Assembly: GCA_035610365.1 (NCBI GenBank)
Contig: CM069432.1
Coordinates: forward strand, 259,591,177-259,655,176
Direction of reading: 5' to 3'
Length of the DNA: 64,000 bases
Origin: Aquatica leii
Taxonomy: Eukaryota > Arthropoda > Insecta > Coleoptera > Lampyridae
Shown here one piece after another: positions 45,560 to 55,909 of this stretch; the stretch's first letter is position 1; each line of letters starts with the position of its first letter. The notes under the pieces are model-generated. The model did no database searches and was not told the DNA's origin. It was given only the letters and a program-made list of their open reading frames with translations. Made by a program: the position numbers and the translations under genes.

Positions 45560-47190
45560 CATTTGCTTGCGCATGACGTGGAGAATTTTTAACGTGACGT
45601 GACCATTCTCTCGGCAAAATTCCTCGAAAGCTTTGGAAGCAAAACATGTGCCCTGATCACTAATAACTGTCTGCACTATTCCAAACCTCAAAAATTATCG
45701 CTGCTGTTGTTTTGGTAGGTTTTGTTGCAAACAAACTCACAAAACGTGAAAATGAGTCTACTATCACTAACCATTAGCAAAATCTTCTTAAACTCTTTAC
45801 AAATGACCTCAAATGATCGGTATGTACACGCTTAAATGGTCTCGTCGTAGGCGACATTGAATATAATTTCCCAGCCCTCCTGGTACTTTATTGAACAAAC
45901 ATTCTACACACGCAGATATATGTCGCCTTGTATACCGCCGAACACCTCTAAACTAATAATTTTGTAAAATACCCAAAGCAGTACTTTCGCTCGAAAAGAG
46001 TCCAACTAAACCGTGACACCGCACAAGTATAGTTTTTTGCATCAAGTCCGTCATCACGAAAAGTTTCCTCTCGACATCGTTTATTCTTTGATTAACCAGC
46101 AGTTTATTATCTTCTAGCTCATAACCTTCACTAAAGTTCTTCTCTTGATTTGTAAGTTGTTCTCGCGACTTCTGTGGTATCCGTATGATTTTAGTCAACT
46201 TTTCGTCTTGGCGTTGCATTAAACATACCTCAACGTATTCATCTACAAGAAGAATCTGTCTTCCAATGTATTGCTTTCTGATTCTGTCATTTCTTCTACA
46301 GGATTTGCTCAAGGGTCAACATGTTCCATTCTCTCACCCTTTCTGTGTTCAATCTCATAATTGTATTATTGCAACGTAGCAAACCATGTGGTTTCAAAGT
46401 CTTTTTTGCATTTAAGTACGTAATCTGTGACAATTTTAAATTTAATATCAAGCAAAAACTCTCTTAACTTTTCTACGCTCCAAATAATAGCTAGTAACTC
46501 CAATATAGACGAGTGATAATATGACTCTGCCAACATCGTCTTCTTCGATACACAATAATCGCATCTGCCGGTCATCATCTCTTTGCATCAACATCGTCTC
46601 CGCTTTTTCTCCTTCTTCTTCCCGCATAATTTTTAATAAATCATGTAAAGAATCCTATCAATACAAGAAATCTTCTCCCACTGTGAACATCTTTGGAAAT
46701 TCAGAACATTTCTACTGCTTCCATTTTCCATTTTAAACCGGGCTTCATACTATTTACAGCTTTTTTCGCAAATTCACATTTACGCAAATTTTATCTAATT
46801 TTTGCTTCTCTAAACGCTCGCAGCACTAACCCTAGTCTATGAAACAATTCTTCGAAATTCTTGACTGGTACAATCACGTCATCCAAATAGCAACAGCAAA
46901 TTTTATTTCTCAATAGGCCTAATATTACATTCATCATCCAAACGAACTTATATGATGCATTCATCAACCCAAAAACCATTCTCGTAAATTCACTAGTCGT
47001 ATCGGAAGTTATAAACGCCGTTTTTGCTCTGGAAAGCACTTGCATATAACCGTTCGCCATATCTAAGCAAGCAAATGTTTTTCCGCCAGCTAGAATTTGC
47101 ATTTGATCGTCGATGTTTGGAACTGGATAATTTCATCTAAGCCTCCTATAATCCACTACAACCCACAGGTATCCATTTTTTTACTTACAA
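45560..47190 (-). pseudogene. Ty3/gypsy pol fragment (RT, RNase H, integrase)
   Basis: Minus-strand pol of a gypsy element distinct from that at 10-15 kb. From right to left, near 47100-47180 WVVVDYRRL starts the reverse transcriptase. 46791-47102 reads TFACLDMANGYMQV, SEFTRMVFGLMNASYKF and CCCYLDDVIVPVKNFEEL (catalytic YLDD kept). RNase H at 46366-46578 reads AESYYHSSILELLAIIWSVE and EFLLDIKFKIVTD. The linker and integrase zinc-binding part lie at 45953-46312 (KTILVRCHGLVGLFSSEST; H...GH.....T pattern altered). An integrase core piece ends near 45560-45640 (FCRENGHV). Frameshifts separate the blocks. Gag, protease and LTRs are not seen. Confidence 0.85.
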
Positions 47191-47202
47191 CACTGATGAA
47201 GC

Positions 47203-47335
47203 ATAATTTCCTTAGTTTGTCAAGGCCTTTCCACAAAAATTTACGCTCTCTAGTTTCTTACACCACATAAACGACAATAGCAAATATAATTATATTCTCA
47301 CTTAACTAAGCGAACATAACGTAACATCAAACAAA
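47203..47335. repeat. Direct repeat flanking a gypsy fragment, right copy
   Basis: Partner of 45430-45558. The two copies bracket the gypsy pol fragment within a few tens of bases on each side, which resembles an LTR pair. However, the pol fragment is cut inside the reverse transcriptase on one side and inside the integrase on the other, so these are not simply LTRs in their normal places. Confidence 0.65.
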
Positions 47336-47509
47336 AGTAAATAATTTTTTTAACTACTTTCAAATTTACTAAAAAAATAGTTATTCCAACACACAACGCC
47401 GTTAACCATTGCTTTTCATACACTGTTGTCACTGTGTCATTTTCCTCTCATTGAACGGACAGGATTTAACCCTTGGACGTTTCATTTTTTAAGCCCCTCA
47501 ACACATATT

Positions 47510-48240
47510 TTCCTTCTGAAATAAACTCAAAATTATATGCCTCTAAAGGTTTACCACATTAGTTCCCGCTTGGGTAAAGCATATAATAGAGCGGCTAAAA
47601 TAGAAGTACGTTTAAATGATTTCAGGAAGATAGGGATATGGCTTCTAGACAGACACGTCTTTGTTGATGCTAATTTTGCAGTAGCAGAAATAATATATAG
47701 GCCACTCCAGGATAATTTAGCCAACCTTCAAGAAGCAACACCATCTGCAAGTACTAGTACTACCAACCTTCCAGTTGAGAATGTATCCAAGTTAGAGACA
47801 TCAAAGATGTTAACTGCAAGTGTTGAAGAAACAATAATTTTGTGTCCACTAACACCATACAATATACATCGCAGCTTAAGAGAAAAGTTCTTTACCAATA
47901 TCTGTATCTCTTGGGGTTTATCGCAAAAAAAACTTAATGCATCCGGTATTGAACTTAACCCTACAGGACAGCAGCGTCAAGACAAATCGGGCTGCACCAA
48001 ACTTATTTAGTAAAAAACAAAAAAAAGTACCAAGAAGACAACATTCAAAACCACGGAGAAGAAAGAACAGAACAAAAATAATGTAGTAGAAGAAGAACAA
48101 GAACGGACTTGCGTCTTGTTTCCGATGAGTCCTACAAGAAAGACTGGATTATCTACCAAACCAAAGAAGTGGGCACGTGAAGCCTGTGCAGATATCACAG
48201 ACATTAAAAATTACTACTCTGACAATTGTACACCATATAA
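47510..48240 (+). pseudogene. pogo-like transposase C-terminal fragment e
   Basis: C-terminal part of a pogo/DDE_1-type protein, open for 157 codons (47537-48010). VYHISSRLGKAYNRAAKIEV and FRKIGIWLLDRHVFVDANF match the family's segment after the last catalytic Asp (V..LFG.AY..A........GFR..GI.PL....F.D..F). A low-complexity linker (ATPSASTSTTNLP) follows. The tail, in another frame near 48110-48235, ends KPKKWAREACADITDIKNYY with SDNC. This matches the zinc-finger end of some pogo-like proteins (KWAHEAC......Y.C..C), with one Cys changed. The DDE core is missing. It may be the other end of fragment d at 44863. Confidence 0.75.
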
Positions 48241-48429
48241 TTACGTGCATTTTATACCTGTTCGTTTTTTTTTATTTTTATGTTTCAGTTTCATTATTTT
48301 TAATGTATTTAACCAGTAATTAAATTTTTTTTTATTGTCTAAATTAAACATTTTTGCGTAGTTCATATTTACTTTTTCTTTCTTCTTAAGATTTAGTCTT
48401 GTTTCTTCTAGTCTTCTAAATCTACTTCA

Positions 48430-49031
48430 CCTCCCTGGGAAACAGATTTCCAGCTTTTACCCCATCTTTTGGAAGGTCTCCTTAAATTTTTCATCCTTTT
48501 CTCACTTTGTCCATCGTGGTCTTTCTAATATTGTCATGTCGATCTTGTAAACCGCACTATATGTTAAAATTTGATATCTTAACTTAGAACTTTGCTACTT
48601 ATCTGGTCAAAGTTTACTTCCTTAATTGCATAATGTCTTCAGCTCTGTTGACCCCATCATCTGTTTCACTTTTGTTGTACCCGCTGCATATGCACAGGTA
48701 TCACGGCTGTTTACTATATGCAGACTTTGGTTTCAGTGGACATGTATTTGTTCCACCGTATGAGGCCGCTCAGATAGCCAAAGATTCTTGAGGCTTTATT
48801 CACTTCGGACTTCCTGTTGTAAGTTCTTGGAACTCGTTATCTCAACTCCCAAGCACGTACATTGCATACCGTGGTGAATGGGTTTGTTTTTTTACAGCCA
48901 ATTTACATCTAGTGGGCTCTGCTATGAGCATTGATTCTGTCTTCTATACAGATATCTGCATATTAAGGTTTTCTGTTCTTGTTTGAAACCTATATTACAA
49001 TCAAACTATCACCCTGACAGATTCCTGTTAG
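48430..49031 (-). pseudogene. LINE ORF2 3' half (split by pogo insertion)
   Basis: Downstream portion of a minus-strand non-LTR retrotransposon whose reverse transcriptase continues at 51849-52460. Next to the insertion it reads GICQGDS (family: GIRQGDSLSP). Then near 48800-48870 YLGVEI-like pieces (CTCLGVEITSSKNLQQEVRS) match the family's F.YLG..I.S......E. The end near 48430-48470 (RPSKRWGKSW) matches the C-terminal motif RP..RW.D. Many stops. The piece between the GIRQGDS and YLG motifs is shortened, so the copy had an internal deletion too. Confidence 0.75.
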
Positions 49032-49436
49032 TACCGTAAAACCGTGTAACTTGGAACCGGAGTACAACTTGGAACGAAATTTCGTTATGAAAATTTAATA
49101 TAAAAACTGGCAATAATGCTTTTATAGTAGTTCAAAAGCATTACGCCAGTGAATAGTCATTCCGTTTGTGCCGGGAAAAAATAAAAGCGTTTTGATCAGT
49201 GCCCAAGAGATTATTTTAATGCGATTTTAAAATTATTGTTGAAAAACGTAAAAAATAAGCACGAAAAAACTTCTCCGATACAAGTAAGTAAATATAAAAC
49301 AAAATAGTTAGTAAATTGAGGTTATATTCTATAAATGTATAGCTGAAGGCTAGTATATGTTTTGATATTGAAACTCAGCGGCGTTGCCAGATGTAATAAA
49401 ATTTTTGTATGTTGGTACATATTTTTTTTAAGTATG

Positions 49437-49463
49437 AAAACTTGGAACGGCGTTCTAAGTTTT
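49437..49463. repeat. Palindromic pair of transposon subterminal motifs
   Basis: AAAACTTGGAACG, a central G, then CGTTCTAAGTTTT, an inverted pair with one mismatch. Each arm carries the AACTTGGAAC of this element's terminal repeat. It lies in the predicted leader intron, exactly as the unrelated-sequence palindrome 25128-25160 does in the sister element. Confidence 0.75.
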
Positions 49464-49596
49464 CAGGCATTGTACCAAGTTTTCGACCCATATACAAAAA
49501 TGGTCAAATTTGTGTAACTGCTTCTTAATTTTAGATACTCCTTAGATATCTACCTTATTTGATACCTACTTTTATTTTTAGAACCTAGCATCTTCT

Positions 49597-51366
49597 ATGC
49601 CACGAACTAGAAAAACACCCGCGGCTCGGAAATACGCGGGATATTCAATCGATGCTCTTGAAAGAGCCCTAGATAAAATTAAAAAGAAAAAAATTTCGTT
49701 ACGTGAGGCATCCAAACAGTATGCAATATCCCTTGGCACATTATCTCGCCAATCCCGAGGATTGCAAATGAATAAGTATGGAAGACCGACAGTTCTTTCA
49801 AGTGCGGACGAAAATCGCATTGACGAGGGGTTGCAAATAGCGGCGAAGTGGGGGTTTCCTTTTACCATACGCGACCTACAGAATCTTGTACAGTCTTACA
49901 TACTAGAAATTGGACGAACAGAGCCTCGTTTTAAAGATAATAAACCAGGAAAAGATTGGGTTGTGCATTTCCGTAACCGACATCCCCAACTCACTAATAG
50001 ATTTGCAGAAAATATAAAGATAAATAGGGCGCAGGTGTCCCACGAAACGATTTCTACTTATTTTGAAAATTTAGCAACTTCGTTAACAGATGTGCCTTTA
50101 GAAGCCATCATCAACGATGATGAAAGCAATCTAACGGATGACCCAGGACGATCGAAAGTATTAGTTAAAAAGGGCACTAAGCATCCAGAGCGCTGTTTAT
50201 ATAGTTCAAGATCGAGTATCTCTATTATGTTTGCATGTAGTGCCAGTGGTGTTTTCCTGCCTCCGTATATAATATATAAAGCGGAGCACATCTACGATTC
50301 TTGGACTGAAAGAGGGCCTAAAGGAGCAAGATACAACAGGTCAAAATCTGGCTGGATGGATGGAAAGTTATTTGAGGACTGGTTTCTATCAGTGCTTTTG
50401 CCGTACATGAGAAAGTTGGGCTCTGGTCCGAAAGCTGTAATTGGCGACAACTTATTCAGTCACTTATCCGAGACTGTGATAAAAGAATGCCAGAAACATA
50501 ACATAAGATTTATTCTTTTACCTGCAAATAGTACGCACCTATGCCAGCCACTAGACGTTAGTGTATTTAGAAGTTTAAAAGCTGCATGGCGTAAAAATCT
50601 TCTACAGTGGAAATTATCCAATAAGGGTTGTGTTCCGAAAAGCCAATTTCCATCTTTGTTGCGTGAAACTCTCGACACCATAAAAGAAAATTTGCCAGCC
50701 ATAATACAATCAGGTTTCCGAGCAACTGGGATTCATCCCATCAATAAAAACCAAGTTTTAAAAAGAATACCTGGGGTAATCGAGGAGGAACGCCAAAATG
50801 AAACTGCACTTACTTCTGTACTTCAGACACACCTCCAGACAATGCGGTATGGGAAGGTAAAAGCCTCAGAACGGAAGAAGAAGAAACTTAATGTTGTGCC
50901 GAGTGCAAGCATCTCTGGGCTTGAGACGCATAGTACTTCTTCAGATGACATCGATACCACCAACATTTCTTTTCACGACACAGACTCATCGGCCGGAGAA
51001 GAAGATTTTAGTAATCTACGTGATGATAACGACTTAGGTGATAATGTGCGAGAAGATGAAAATGGGATTCAAGCACCACAAAACGATGAAATTGAAGAAG
51101 GCAGTTTTGTACTGGTTGCTTTCCCCCTTGAAGGGAAAATCAATAAATTTCGAAATTATGTGGGAGAAGTTTTAAAAATAACGGAACACGGCAAATCTTA
51201 TGAATGTAAATTTCTACGAAGTCTTAGATTATCGAAGGATACTTTTACCTACCCAGACGCAGAGGATGTATGCACAATAGAAAAAAAGCAAATAATCCAG
51301 ACGTTAACGGTTGCCAAAAGAATTGGCACTGCAAAAATAGTTTTGGAGAAACCCGTTAATGTTTAA
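49597..51366 (+). CDS. pogo-like DDE_1 transposase, intact
   Basis: 589-residue transposase and the only long intact ORF in the window; expected to act in the nucleus, binding the element's ends and catalysing TA-targeted cut-and-paste. Domains: Psq-type helix-turn-helix, residues about 16-55 (LREASKQYAISLGTLSR); CENP-B-type DNA-binding region, about 70-140 (GKDWVVHFRNRHPQL); DDE_1 core, about 165-380, with Asp175 (AIINDDESNLTDDPG), Asp284 (VIGDNLFSHLS) and Asp320 (NSTHLCQPLDVSVF). That leaves 35 residues between the last two. The motif GFRATGIHPINKNQ is near residues 375-390. An acidic linker precedes a C-terminal domain of about 90 residues (EEGSFVLVAFPLEGKI...NYVGEVLKI) that resembles a small beta-barrel reader domain; its role is unknown. 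The ATG is the first after the predicted splice acceptor and matches the sister element's start. All three catalytic Asp are present, so activity is plausible. Confidence 0.93.
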   Translation: MPRTRKTPAARKYAGYSIDALERALDKIKKKKISLREASKQYAISLGTLSRQSRGLQMNKYGRPTVLSSADENRIDEGLQIAAKWGFPFTIRDLQNLVQSYILEIGRTEPRFKDNKPGKDWVVHFRNRHPQLTNRFAENIKINRAQVSHETISTYFENLATSLTDVPLEAIINDDESNLTDDPGRSKVLVKKGTKHPERCLYSSRSSISIMFACSASGVFLPPYIIYKAEHIYDSWTERGPKGARYNRSKSGWMDGKLFEDWFLSVLLPYMRKLGSGPKAVIGDNLFSHLSETVIKECQKHNIRFILLPANSTHLCQPLDVSVFRSLKAAWRKNLLQWKLSNKGCVPKSQFPSLLRETLDTIKENLPAIIQSGFRATGIHPINKNQVLKRIPGVIEEERQNETALTSVLQTHLQTMRYGKVKASERKKKKLNVVPSASISGLETHSTSSDDIDTTNISFHDTDSSAGEEDFSNLRDDNDLGDNVREDENGIQAPQNDEIEEGSFVLVAFPLEGKINKFRNYVGEVLKITEHGKSYECKFLRSLRLSKDTFTYPDAEDVCTIEKKQIIQTLTVAKRIGTAKIVLEKPVNV

Positions 51367-51848
51367 ATCGCGCAGATATGTATACCTACCGTCTAAACAA
51401 AATATTATTATGTTAGTATTAGGCATTTGTAGAATAGGTATAAGTTTTATTTTTGTGTATTTTTGTTATTAAACATTACTTATACTATAACCTACTTTGA
51501 GTAAAAAGCATTAAAATGGAGTTTTCTTGTTAGATTTTTGATATAATGTACCACTGACGTCGGTAAAATGTGTCTATAATGTTCCAGGTTACCTTACTAT
51601 ACGTTAACTTGGAGCAAACATTGATTTCAAACAGTCGTTCCAAGTTGTCATTTTTGAGGGTAACTTGGAACACCATTTTTTTAAATAATTACTTATGATT
51701 ACGAAATTCAGCATAACGGACTTCACTTCTTGGAAGGTTGACCTCTCATACAAACTAGTGATTGGTCAAAATTGCCATAATTTACTTTTCGGAAACATGG
51801 CACCTGCTTATTCTAAAAAAGTGTTCCAAGTTACACGGTTTTACGGTA

Positions 51849-52460
51849 CTGTTACTTGTTCGGTAAATTCCTATTAGGTTAATGCAAAGTACGGGTGACC
51901 TGTGTTTCCGGAGTATATCTATGAAGTCGGCTATTTGTACTTTGTCAAACGCTTTTTTAAGATCTATCAAGCAGAGAAACAAGAGGTTTTTTTATATGCG
52001 AGAGATTTTTCAATACTTTTGTATGAGGATATCTATTATGTCTGAAGCCATGTTGTTCCTCACTTATTTCTATTCTATTCGTTATTTTCGTTGTTATAAT
52101 TTTTGTCAACAGCTTAGTTACGCTGGTTAGTAAACATATCATTCTATAAGTTTTAAGGCGTTCTTATTTCCCTTTTTGTAGATGGTATTGTGATGTTGTT
52201 CTCCAATCAGTGGGCACTTTTTAGGTTGAGAAAATTTTTTGAAATAATTGCCGTTTCCAATTCAAGTCTTCCGTACTTAAAAGCATTTCGTTAACGATTT
52301 CATCTGAGCCAGGGGCTTTTCTATATTTCAATTTTACTAGTGCTTTATGTACTTCTTCCTGTGTTATATCTTCTTCTAAAAGTTATTCTGTGTACGTGTT
52401 TTCTTTGTAATCTATTCCAAATCTTTTTCTGTTCCCCGTATGGTTCATGTTCCATGTCGG
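51849..52460 (-). pseudogene. LINE ORF2 reverse transcriptase (split by pogo insertion)
   Basis: Upstream portion of the minus-strand LINE. From right to left, RKAPGSDEIVNEMLLS (family: .KAPG.D.I..E.L) is followed by KVPTDWRTTS, then at 51957-52142 SVTKLLTKIITTKITNRIEI and SEEQHGFRHNR (family: QAGFR...ST). Near 51875-51985 come FLCLIDLKKAFDKVQIADFI (family: F.DF.KAFD.V) and DILRKHRSPVLCINLIGIYR. These are the fingers and palm of a non-LTR reverse transcriptase, used for target-primed integration. The YADD catalytic box is not visible and probably fell in the internal deletion. The sequence joins to 48430-49031 across the transposon with only the TA duplicated. Confidence 0.8.
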
Positions 52461-52469
52461 TAGATAATT

Positions 52470-54860
52470 TTTCCCATTATGGTTTCTTTATTTCATTTAT
52501 GGTATCACATTCATATGATACATATTACACTACAATGATCCATAGTACACAATTTTTAAGAATAAATAATTTTTGGCCTTCTAACTATGGTTATTATTAA
52601 ACTAGCCAAATGTTGATAGTAGGTTTAGGTAGCCTATGACCACTCACAGTGCATTTTTATATGATTTATTAAGAATCATTTTTCTTTTTGTTCCCTTACA
52701 CTACAAGCAATTGTTTTAAAACTTTTTACGAGTATTGAGTCAAAAGTAAAAAACTGCAATTAGGTAATTAAAATAAAAAAAACAGTAAATTGTCAAACTA
52801 AGAACAGCGTAATATACAACTATTTCTTTACGTTGCAATTTAATTTAAAACCAAAAATTTGCATTTTAAGATCAGTTTAAGTAGTTTTGCAACACACGGA
52901 AGAACTAATAAGAAACATTCGATGGTTTAATAGTCAAATTGTGCTAGTGTCAATGTTCAATGACGTATAGAGGTTTAGGAAGCAAATGACCAACGTCGTA
53001 AATAAAAAAAGGGGATTCCGCATTAACATATAAAAAAGTAAAACGTTAAATTAAATGAAATACAAACTGTGTAGGTCGGCAAAGCTTCGTTTACACTAAT
53101 TTAATTGCCATTTTGTCGGAGCGGTGTTATATTAAGCAAATAAAGCGATAATAAAACAAAGCTCACATATACGTTGATTAAACCGGGTGGGTTGTAAAGT
53201 GACGAGTGGTAATCCTTGTACAATTATTCTCAACTGACCTGGCAATAAAACTGTACCTGCCTGGATTTTATTGAATGACACATATGCGCCTATTAAATTC
53301 GTCATAAAAGGACATAATTATAGAAAGGGAAAAATTACGTCCGACGCCTTGAATGTGCCTACGCTTTCATATAAGTTACAAACATTCCCTTCCAATTAAA
53401 TAAATAAATAAATAATTAAATCGAATTTTCTAAACGAATTGTCACAAACAAACAAACAAGTTTATGTTGTATGGAAGGTCAGGTGTGGTATTGAATTACC
53501 TGTGCGGCCCAGATATCTCAGATAGTATAAACGGGCGTGACATGACGGGAAATCACTGATAAATCAGTAAAAAGACTGACATAAATATTTCCAAGTAAGT
53601 CATCTATAAAAATCATCACGATCTTGGCGACAGCGTTGTCAGTTTAAATCGGACACGGACGATTATATTTTAGAGAAATGGTCAACTATCGACGAGGGTT
53701 GGAAGTCTTTCATAAGAAAAACTGAAATATATAGTATCGCAAAAAAATTACAAAACCAACTTCAGTATATTTAGATAAACAGATTTTATTTAAACAGTGC
53801 ATCAACTACATTTTTTTAATTTCTTTATCACGATAAATGCAAGAGAAAATTATTTAATATTCGGCTCGAACAGTTGTATTACTAGGATTACACTAAACCG
53901 CGAATTACCAAGGGTATTTGTGTGCAAAACTTTCAACTACAAATAAACAAAGCAGCAGTAAACATTGCAAAGTACAGATGAGCGACTGCAGACAAAAATA
54001 AAAACAAAAACTTGAATTAAATATTAGAAAATAATGAAGAGGATTAGTTACAAATCGTATTATTATTGTATTCACATTATTGTTGGAAACGTTTCTGAAA
54101 AACAATGTTTAAAATGTACATATGTATACAGGGTGTATCTGAAATAATACTACAAATTCAAGGAGTAGTATCCTTGTGGCGTTTAATGAACATTTTTGTT
54201 TTAAAGATTTGGTCTAAAGTGACCCAGTGAGAATGAAAATTGTTTGTTGATTGTAACTATGCGGTAAATGATGGGTAAATGCTGAAAATTCCGTGAAACG
54301 TATTGATGTATTTTCCATCATCTACAAAATTAATTAATAAAGTAATAAAAGCAGATAGTAATGTTTATTTCTTAGCATTATTACTGACCTAGCTAAACAA
54401 AATATACTTTGTGTACACGATCACGATTATCTTCGGTTATAACCAAAACAAGACTTCAGATAATTAAATTCAAAATTCAGTTTTCTTAAAACTGAGTTCG
54501 ACAATCTGATTTATTTCTGTCTCGATTGTTAAGTCATTCGTGTAAACGTATTAGCACTTTATAATATTTAATTTAAATTTTCTTTATTATGTACAACTGC
54601 AGAATACAGTGAAACTGTTTTAATCTACGGTAAGTGTAATTATAATCTCCATACCACACGTGGCTTGTGGGTTGAGCGATATCCTAATAGACAATTGCCT
54701 TGAATAAACTTTATTTTGGCGTGTGTAAAAAGACTTAGGAAAACTGGAAGTTTCCTTTTACCTACGAAAACCGTGGTCGAAAAAGACCACCCTATGTATT
54801 AGGAACGAAAGAAGAATAAATATTTTTAATAAAATCAAAACTTGTAACAAACCTACTAAA
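52470..54860. other. No recognisable gene
   Basis: AT-rich DNA with simple repeats (AAATAAATAAATAAAT near 53400, ACAAACAAACAAG near 53448). A mariner-type terminus lies at 54124-54240. Nothing else is supported. Confidence 0.5.
54124..54240. repeat. Fragment of mariner-type non-autonomous repeat
   Basis: Starts TACAGGGTGTATCTGAAATA, typical of insect mariner-derived repeats (TACAGGGTGT...). Following blocks (AAGGAGTAGTATCCTTG) fit my memory of such repeats. No opposite end was found. Confidence 0.4.
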
Positions 54861-54867
54861 GACACCC

Positions 54868-55143
54868 CTAGCCAAAGGCAACTTACACTACACAACCCCA
54901 TAAGAACCTCTTAAGTATAGTATAAACAACCACTCGCAGATACAAATATACCCTAAATATACTTAAAGCAAGCAGATTAAGTTATTCAGCAGTTCAAGTT
55001 CCGAACAACTTACGAACAGATTTACCGTAACTGTTACTTCTTTTCGTTAGAATTTCAGATACGTACGAACTGCGTATTCGATTTGACGAATCCCTAGTGA
55101 GAGGCTGATGGACCATTACGGTGACTTTCACCAACCTCCAACA
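54868..55143 (+). repeat. 5' LTR (part) of gypsy element
   Basis: TACACTACACAACCCCATAA, then GAACCTCTTAAGTATAGTAT and AACAAC.ACT...CCACTCGCA, are repeated at 57446-57535 downstream of the element's pol, as expected for LTRs. The LTR ends CCTCCAACA at about 55143, one base before the primer-binding site. Its left end (TG...) could not be fixed. Confidence 0.7.
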
Positions 55144-55144
55144 G

Positions 55145-55162
55145 TGGCGCCCAACTTAGTGG
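55145..55162 (+). other. Retrotransposon primer-binding site
   Basis: TGGCGCCCAACTTAGTGG starts one base after the LTR end. TGGCGCCCAAC is the usual start of gypsy-type primer-binding sites, where a host tRNA 3' end primes minus-strand synthesis. The tRNA identity is not determined here. Confidence 0.75.
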
Positions 55163-55202
55163 TGCCTGTAAATTAAGGCAGACCACTCGATCATAAGCTA
55201 AG

Positions 55203-55778
55203 ATGGCAACAAGCAACAACAACGTCCAGTTCACGAAAGAAATTCTAGCTGAGTTAATAAACTCCTTAAAAGAAACCAGCGTCTCAACACCCGTCAATCC
55301 TGGATCAATGGTCAAATGCACCGCAAGATTCAACGGTTCCGGAGACGTGCATGCCTTCATAGACAACATCACTACGTACAAACAGTGTACAGCCAGCTCG
55401 GATGAAAATGCCATCAAGGGCGTTTCGATGTTGCTGGAAGGCCCAGCTGCAACCTGGTGGCAAGGTGTAAAACGCACTATCACGTCGTGGGAAGAGGCTA
55501 TGACACTGGTAAAAACCACATTTGGTCCAAACAAACCTACCTACCAAGTATTGAGGGAAATATTCACCACCGAACAAACAAGCCCTGAAAACACGGAATT
55601 TTTTATCGCTCAGAAAAGGGCACTCCTCGCAATGATCCCAGACCATAGTAGCCCACCAGAAGCGCTTTCGACGAGTTACGAGACCAACTGCGAAGAACAG
55701 AAGAAGTCACAGAGTCCCAACCGACGCCTGCTCTTGCCAGACCCAGGTGTGCTTACTGTCGCTCATGAGGCACACTAA
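55203..55778 (+). pseudogene. Ty3/gypsy gag, truncated
   Basis: Gag of the third gypsy element, open for 191 codons from the ATG at 55203. ILAELINSLKETSVSTPVNP and CTARFNGSGDVHAFIDNITT lead to KGVSMLLEGPAATWWQGVKR (family: L..LL.G.AATWWQG), TSWEEAMTLVKTTFGPNKP and TEFFIAQKRALLAMIP. This order is characteristic of arthropod gypsy gag capsid regions. The frame then shifts near 55680, so the last part of this ORF is out of register; the zinc-knuckle part survives at 55910. It starts 60 bp after the primer-binding site. Confidence 0.85.
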
Positions 55779-55909
55779 AGACGAATTCCAAAAAACGCAA
55801 ACGAGCCAACTTCGTTCAAAGTCACCTCGATAAACAACCAACTTCACAACTCCCAACAACCACTAGAACCGACGTCACCAACGCCACCTCAAGGCAGGAA
55901 AACACACCA

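Larger units (their letters stand above)
49034..51846 (+). mobile_element. Intact pogo-like DNA transposon
   Basis: 2813 bp element with identical 24 bp terminal inverted repeats at 49034-49057 and 51823-51846, starting CCGTAAAACCGTGTAACTTG. A TA target duplication lies at 49032-49033 and 51847-51848. The inner motif (AACTTGGAAC) recurs at 49064-49075, as a near-perfect palindrome at 49437-49463, at 49472-49483 (inverted, degenerate), 51604-51613, 51637-51646 (inverted) and 51661-51672. A leader intron is predicted from CAAGTAAGT (GT at 49284) to TTTATTTTTAG (ending 49581), shortly before the ATG at 49597. It is inserted in a minus-strand LINE. The intact ORF and perfect ends indicate a recent insertion. 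Confidence 0.95.

Noticed and set aside
55094-55646. Long minus-strand ORFs (146 and 113 codons) opposite gypsy gag
   Set aside because: They are antisense shadows of the gag frame, and their sequences resemble no protein family.
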